Below, one piece after another: positions 58,802 to 64,000 of a stretch of 64,000 nucleotides of DNA (within the stretch, counting starts at the first letter, position 1; each line of letters starts with the position of its first letter). Where the stretch lies: assembly GCA_038373865.1 (NCBI GenBank), contig JAXGGA010002964.1, forward strand, positions 1 through 64,000. The letters run 5' to 3'. The position numbers were made by a program, and so were the translations under genes. The DNA is from Uloborus plumipes. Lineage: Eukaryota; Arthropoda; Arachnida; Araneae; Uloboridae. Below the pieces are notes generated by a model. It was not told the DNA's origin and did no database searches. It was given only the letters and a program-made list of their open reading frames with translations.

Positions 58802-59359
58802 CAGGGTTGCCACGCCACAGGGAAACCTGAAAAAACAGGGAAAATCCAGGGAATTTTGAAAATTTCTTCAAAAACCTGGAAAGTGCAGGGAATTTTACTT
58901 TTTTTTCAAAAGTTCAAGTTACCAAAATGAATTCTAAAATATGTGAACTACCAATGAACAAATTCATGAGCAAATGAATAAAGTAATAATGATGAATAAA
59001 ATAAAATCAATAGTAATTTTACTTCATAGCTTTTTTTTTTTTTTTGCTAAGTTTATTTATTTGTAAGTAAATATTTAATTGTGTATTACAAAAGCAAAAA
59101 ATATTTATTACTTAGTTTGAAATGCATTTTAAAGCTTATGCTAATTTAATTAGAGTATGAGATTCGTCATCAATCCGTTCTATGATTTCAGTTTTAATGA
59201 ATTCTGCTTTGCCTCCCTGTTTTTATTTAATTAGTTTTTTTTCTGTGCCAGGATATTAATGTTCATATAGAATATCAGTGTTCGCTCGTTCGTAATACTG
59301 CATATTCATGCAGGGAAAACACAGGGAATTTTTCCCCTGGAATTGAGTGGCAACCCTGA
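58802..59359. mobile_element. MITE with CAGGGTTGCCAC ends
   Basis: Ends CAGGGTTGCCACGCCACAGG and, mirrored, CAGGGTTGCCACTCAATTCC. The repeated CAGGGAA text inside both ends suggests hAT type, but the flanking 8 bp do not match, so the target duplication has decayed or the element is chimeric. A fragment of the same family is at 16034. Confidence 0.65.
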
Positions 59360-59907
59360 GTTCTTTTGGGGGTTAATCCAGAAAAAAACTAGGTACCATC
59401 ATCACAAAAAATTGAAATTCAGAACTGGATTCTGATTTCTGAAATTTATACAAAAATAGACCCATCGCAAAAATCTAATGGGTTATAGTTTATTTTATAG
59501 TTAACTATGTTATCTACATTTATCAGAACATTTTCTATTGTTTGAGTTTGAATTCTTAATTGTAAAAACATTTCAGTTTAGTTTCTCCAAGATCATTAAT
59601 AAAAGTTAACCTTTCTATTACTATAGTAGAAGAATTCGTTATTTATTTTAAAAAAATAAATAAATAAATATAGTATTGAATGGACTGTAGTGACAAGAGA
59701 ATTATTTACATTTTGTTAAAGCAGGTTCTTAATTTTTGATAAATTTAATTTTTCCAAAATTCCGTATTACTGTTCACAAAGCTCCAAACTATGTTTCACA
59801 AAACGCAAAACAGGACTCGGGCAAAAAAATCATGCATTGACCCCTGTCTTTATAATACTCTGAAGAATTATTATAGCAGCAGATATATTTTAAGTTTTAT
59901 CGATGTA

Positions 59908-60176
59908 CAGTCAACATTTGTTATAACGACCGCTCGTTATAAAGACCATCCTAATATAAGGACCGGTGAGAAAACCCCCCAACTTTATCCCAACATACTC
60001 TATTTTCTACCTCTTATAGCGACCGCTCGTTACAAAGACCATCCTAATAAAACGACCAGTGAGAAAACACCGAACTTTATCCCAACATACTCTGTTTTCT
60101 ACTTCTTATAGCGACCACTCCTTATAAAGACCTTTTTCTGTAGGACGGAGATGATCGTTATAAGGAGCGTCGCCTG
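59908..60176. mobile_element. mariner-like MITE with internal tandem repeat
   Basis: Left end TACAGTCAACATTTGTTATA and right end TTATAAGGAGCGTCGCCTGC are roughly inverted. Between them a 92-93 bp unit beginning CGACCGCTCGTTA recurs at 59927, 60020 and, partly, 60112. The 106-codon frame that spans it merely reflects the repeat. It is in the intron before exon B. Confidence 0.75.
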
Positions 60177-60390
60177 CATATGAGAAATTGTGCTCTGAAG
60201 TGTTTCTGAAAGCTGACATCAGCTGCAAAACTTTATTCTCATGGAGTTTTTGCATGTTTTTGTGTTTATTGCGTTAGTGTTCTACCCTGTTCCACGGATA
60301 TTCAGTAATTGACTGTATTATATTTTAAGTTAAATTTAATGACTTAAATGAAAAATTTATTAATAGCTTTTCTTGTTTTGTGAACTGTAG

Positions 60391-60560
60391 GTTATTACAC
60401 TTCCATCAGGTCTGTGTTTGAGCGAACCAAAAGAATCAAACAAAGTAAGAGAGCAAAAGCCAAATGACGACTCTAAAATTTCGAAGGAAGTTGTATCCAA
60501 GATGGAAGTTTTATTTTCAAAATTGAAGCCAGAAAATAATGTAAATGTTCGATGTCAAGC
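60391..60560 (+). CDS. unidentified gene, exon B
   Basis: Acceptor TTTTGTGAACTGTAG; donor GTAAGTAAA. Phase 0 in, phase 2 out. Encodes VITLPSGLCLSEPKES, then a Lys/Glu-rich stretch and KMEVLFSKLKPENN, a likely short helix. Confidence 0.75.
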
Positions 60561-62167
60561 GTAAGTAAAATGTATTTAAAATATTTATTTTGCTATTTGC
60601 AATCCTTTTGGAATGAATGGTTATTGAACTATTTTTTCATTTAATTTTTTTAGCTTAAAAAATAAAAAATAAATAAAAAAAGAATATAAAAGAAAAAAAA
60701 TAAAATCTATATTGGAAAAATATGTTACAAATGCAAAACAATGTGAATGGGTTTTAAAATAGTTTAAATCATTTGTGTCTTTAAAACAGCTGTATGCTTT
60801 CTGTCAACTTTTTAATGTATACGGAAAAGGAACTGTTAAAAACTAAACTAAATTAATGCTAAATTACTTTTTTCAGCATGTCTTTACTCTCTCTATGTCG
60901 AAAAACTCAAGTGTAGTATATTGAAAGTAATTTATTTAATATGTAAAAGTAAAACTATACATAGTTCTAAAGATGTTTCAAGCACAGGTCAAGCAAGAAG
61001 GGTGACTGCTCTCTCATTTCCAAAAGTAAATGTCTTCTCACTTTTTCAGAGTTAAAAATTAATGATAGATTGAAATGATTTTTTACTCCACGGATTGATT
61101 TATTTTACGAAAGTAAAAATTGAAAATTAGATAAAATGGAGTTTTCAGGTTATCCCATACAAATGGAACTCACAATCAGAAGAGAAATGCCTACAGTAGC
61201 CATCCATCTCAGTTTTTGAGTCCATGTTTCGCATTTTTGTTAACAGATCATATAATCAGTGATGTTAAAATTCATTAATCTAACCAAACTCTGCAAAAGA
61301 GGGGAGGGGGGGCAGGAGGTGCTGCCTTCCTCTCCTCCTGCACACACATTTCGTATGACTCTTTATTATTTTGGTGCAACAGCCGCTTATGTGTTCAAGT
61401 ATTTCTACAAAGAATTATTTAACAGGAAACCGTGTTGTATGTATTGGTGAAACTAAGATTAAATATTGTGCAATTATATAATTTGCACTAACCTACATTT
61501 TTGAACTTATTATTGCTGTATAAACAACGCCTTTGAAGTACAGCCTGTCTAAGGTATGAAAAACTTTTGAAAATAAGCAATGTGTCTTGTTAGGGACTGC
61601 TGTTTAGTAAAAATGATATGTAAAAAAAAATCTTACAGTACATTACTTATTCATGTTTTGGGTTTTGAATGATGGTATGTCATTTGTAAAAAATAACAAA
61701 TTTGCATTTGTTACTAATGAAGGCTAATTTATATTTTGGTATAGTTCTGATGAAATATTATTATCAAATGTGTAATTATTTCAAGTTCACATTAACAAAA
61801 GATATCATAATAAATGAATTTATGTACCCGATAATGAAAAATTATTGCTTTTACAAATGAGCAATTGATCAAAATTTTTGATTTCATGTGAAATGGAAAT
61901 TAAAAAAATCTCAGCCTTTTTTTATTATTCCTGATGTCAAGTGAAAGATCATTGAAATGGATTTCATATTAACAAAAACTTTTTTCTATCTGTAAGGATA
62001 CATGTTGTATTATATATTAACATAATTATGAATATAATAAATACCTCTAATATTTTGCTTAGATTTGTACTTGTTTATCAATAATTACCCATTTCAGTTT
62101 GGTTATTTATGCAAGATTATTGAAGAAAATTTTTTTTTTGATTAATTTCTTTTATTTTTCTCCTCAG

Positions 62168-62273
62168 TATTTTTGATTTAGCATTGTTATTTTTCTCTGA
62201 GGAATCTGGCAAAATCCAACCATCCCAGTGCTTCAGAGCAGTTAAGCTTTTGTCTGACAGCCACAAAAATAGT
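62168..62273 (+). CDS. unidentified gene, exon C
   Basis: Acceptor TTTTTCTCCTCAG; donor GTAAGATT. Takes phase 2 from exon B, leaves in phase 0. Encodes AIFDLALLFFSEESGKIQPS then CFRAVKLLSD, which looks like a folded helical segment, unlike the disordered exon A. No terminal exon is visible, so the gene should continue beyond 64000. Confidence 0.75.
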
Positions 62274-62544
62274 GTAAGATTTGAAAATTATTTTTTACCT
62301 TGTTGATAATAATCTTTTGGCTAATATTAAACTATGTAAATTTTCATTTGAATGATATTTTTTAATGAGAAGTTTTACCTGACTATAATATAAAATTGGT
62401 AAATTTACTGCTCAAAGTTAATCTTATATATTTCGATTTGAATGATATAACCCTTATTTATTCAGACTATGAACTGCAGAAGTATGATCAGTAGTATCTA
62501 CGCAGCTTGTTTTATTTTTTCATGCACCACACCATGCTATTATA

Positions 62545-62735
62545 CAATGGCTCCCAAAAGTGTTCGTACACGTTTTCGTAGTAAAACTGAACTGAATTTG
62601 AATATGAAGACCAATATTTTTTCACATAGCCCAAGTCATTCCAAATAAACTTTTTTTTTCTTCTGAAATGTGTAAAAAAGCAAAAAGACGGAGAAATAAC
62701 ACACCACTAAAAGTCTTCGTACACTGCAATATTTT
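62545..62735 (+). mobile_element. Tc1/mariner end fragment
   Basis: After a TA, CAATGGCTCCCAAAAGTGTT then CGTACACG is a typical Tc1-like terminus; a second, related CACTAAAAGTCTTCGTACAC at about 62703 may be an internal repeat. No mirrored right end is seen. Confidence 0.5.
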
Positions 62736-63187
62736 CAGATAAATTCATGATTAAAATTCACTTCTATTGTTTTTTTTTTTTTCATTTTTCTTGCATTGTA
62801 TTGACTCTTTAAAATCATTTGGCTTTAATTTTTCGCTTTTTTTCCCTGAAATAATCCACTTATAATTTTAAATGTCTTATAGTTGTAAAACACAACATAT
62901 ACCATTAAAAATGTGATGACTTTTCATCATAATAGGGGTAAATCAGCCAAAATGGGCTTTGATAACAATCATGATAAAAATAGAGCATTGAATTATTTTA
63001 TTCGGTTTCAATTTACTTTATTTAATAACCAAAATGAATTATTCTATTTTCTTTTGGTGAGATTGTTCATAATTAATATTTGCTTGTTTATTGGTTTTTT
63101 CTATTAAAAATACTCTGAACTTCATGCCCTTTAAATTCATTCTTTTAAACTTAAAAATTCATTTTTTTAAAATCATGACTAAAATCA

Positions 63188-63240
63188 TCTGATTTAAATC
63201 ATGATTTAAATCATGATTTAAATCGAGTTGATTTAAATTG
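63188..63240. repeat. ATGATTTAAATC short tandem repeat
   Basis: About four 12-base units, each largely palindromic (GATTTAAATC), in the intron or flank after exon C. Confidence 0.85.
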
Positions 63241-64000
63241 CTCAATTTTGGTGAAAGTCGAAGCTCGTAATAGCTAAGGACGACTGTACTTGGGCTTTTT
63301 GTTGCAAATAAACTATAAATAAGTCTGAAATGTTTTGCAATAATGCTTTATTTGCAGATGAAAGTAAATTTAATACTTTTCGTTCCGATGGCATATAATT
63401 GTAAGGAGAAGAAAAAGTGACGAATTTAATTCAAAGTACTTAGTTGTGGAATAGTTAAGAAAATTGAGGAGGTTTTCTTTTGTAAGGGTGCATATCTGCT
63501 GCATTACTTGGTAATTTGATATTTAATGATGCAATGGTGAAGCATGTTGTTTATTTAAATATTTTTTGCGCAATTTAAAACTAACTGCCTAAAATTTGGT
63601 CATTGGAAGCAACTTTCTTTTTTTTACCAAGATAACTTTAAGAAGCACATGGCTCTCAATGTTCGCTTTTGATGTCTCTAAAACTGACCATAAGCTGTAA
63701 AAATACCACTCTAATCACCCTCAAATCCAGTTTAAACCTAATGGAACAGATTTGGAGGAAACTGTAGGTTAGGGTATGAAAATAAAGCATTAAAACGAAA
63801 AGCAAACCAAAAACAGTATGATCAAAAAGAGAATGAAACCTGGCTCAGAAATCACAAATAAACTTGTAAAATCTATTCCCAGAGGTTTGAAATCCGTTGT
63901 GAGATACTAAAGAATACCCTACTAAATATTAAATCTATGAAAAATGAGATTATTTATAGTTGTGTAAATATTTTTTTTTAAGTGCATGAAGGCTTTTGTG

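Larger units (their letters stand above)
62274..64000. other. right edge, presumed intron
   Basis: Follows the donor of exon C. Apart from the Tc1-like fragment and the 12-bp repeat I see no further exon with good splice sites, and no polyadenylation context that would close the gene. Confidence 0.4.

Noticed and set aside
58794..59367. 8-bp target duplication for the CAGGGTTGCCAC MITE
   Set aside because: AGTGTCAC and AGTTCTTT do not match beyond chance, so superfamily assignment was left open.
59791..60111. 106-codon plus-strand frame with internal repeats
   Set aside because: The repeats are the 93-bp units of a MITE; coding is incidental.
1..64000. CRISPR arrays, rRNA genes, canonical tRNA genes
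   Set aside because: Repeat spacing and sequence fit transposons and microsatellites; no full tRNA cloverleaf or rRNA stretch was recognised by eye, though a tRNA scan would be needed to exclude tRNAs.

Overview
This is AT-rich eukaryotic nuclear DNA with long introns, GT-AG splice sites, very dense DNA transposons, and many poly-G/C and (TA)n tracts. The gene content (a 10-exon ZCCHC4 orthologue, an intronless stress-type HSP70, a giant single-exon ankyrin/TPR protein) and the repeat style point to an arthropod, most likely a spider or other arachnid. The lineage is an inference from style; nothing in the window fixes the species.

Layout. 1-7.6 kb: gene-poor, with a 2.6-kb hAT-type element (1223-3838; perfect 8-bp target duplication) holding a 0.75-kb palindrome, and a hAT MITE (6259-7092) inside an older pogo-like element. 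7.6-14.9 kb, minus: one uninterrupted 2427-codon gene (helical N-terminus, long ankyrin array, kinesin-light-chain-like TPRs, second ankyrin block). 14.9-20.3 kb: repeats, plus one orphan exon candidate (19351-19489). 20.3-22.9 kb, minus: HSP70 with a clear promoter (TATA, initiator, several heat-shock elements) and two copies of a CTCF-like motif 119 bp apart. 23.8-42.5 kb, minus: ZCCHC4, the 28S rRNA m6A methyltransferase, reconstructed here from 10 exons; its introns are full of transposons (nested hAT/foldback, hAT MITE, LINE 3' end, SINE, piggyBac MITE). 43.0-55.1 kb: two hAT elements in tandem, each bounded by a perfect 8-bp target duplication and each hosting further elements; the second carries a decayed hAT transposase gene that another hAT-like element has interrupted. 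55-64 kb, plus: at least three exons of a gene I do not recognise, running off the right edge, among mariner/pogo-like MITEs.

The genes show no functional linkage to one another; this is ordinary animal gene spacing. The unusual content is the layered transposon stratigraphy, which can be read from target-site duplications and inverted termini, and the arrangement of the HSP70 promoter. I did not find CRISPR, prophage, operon or organellar features.
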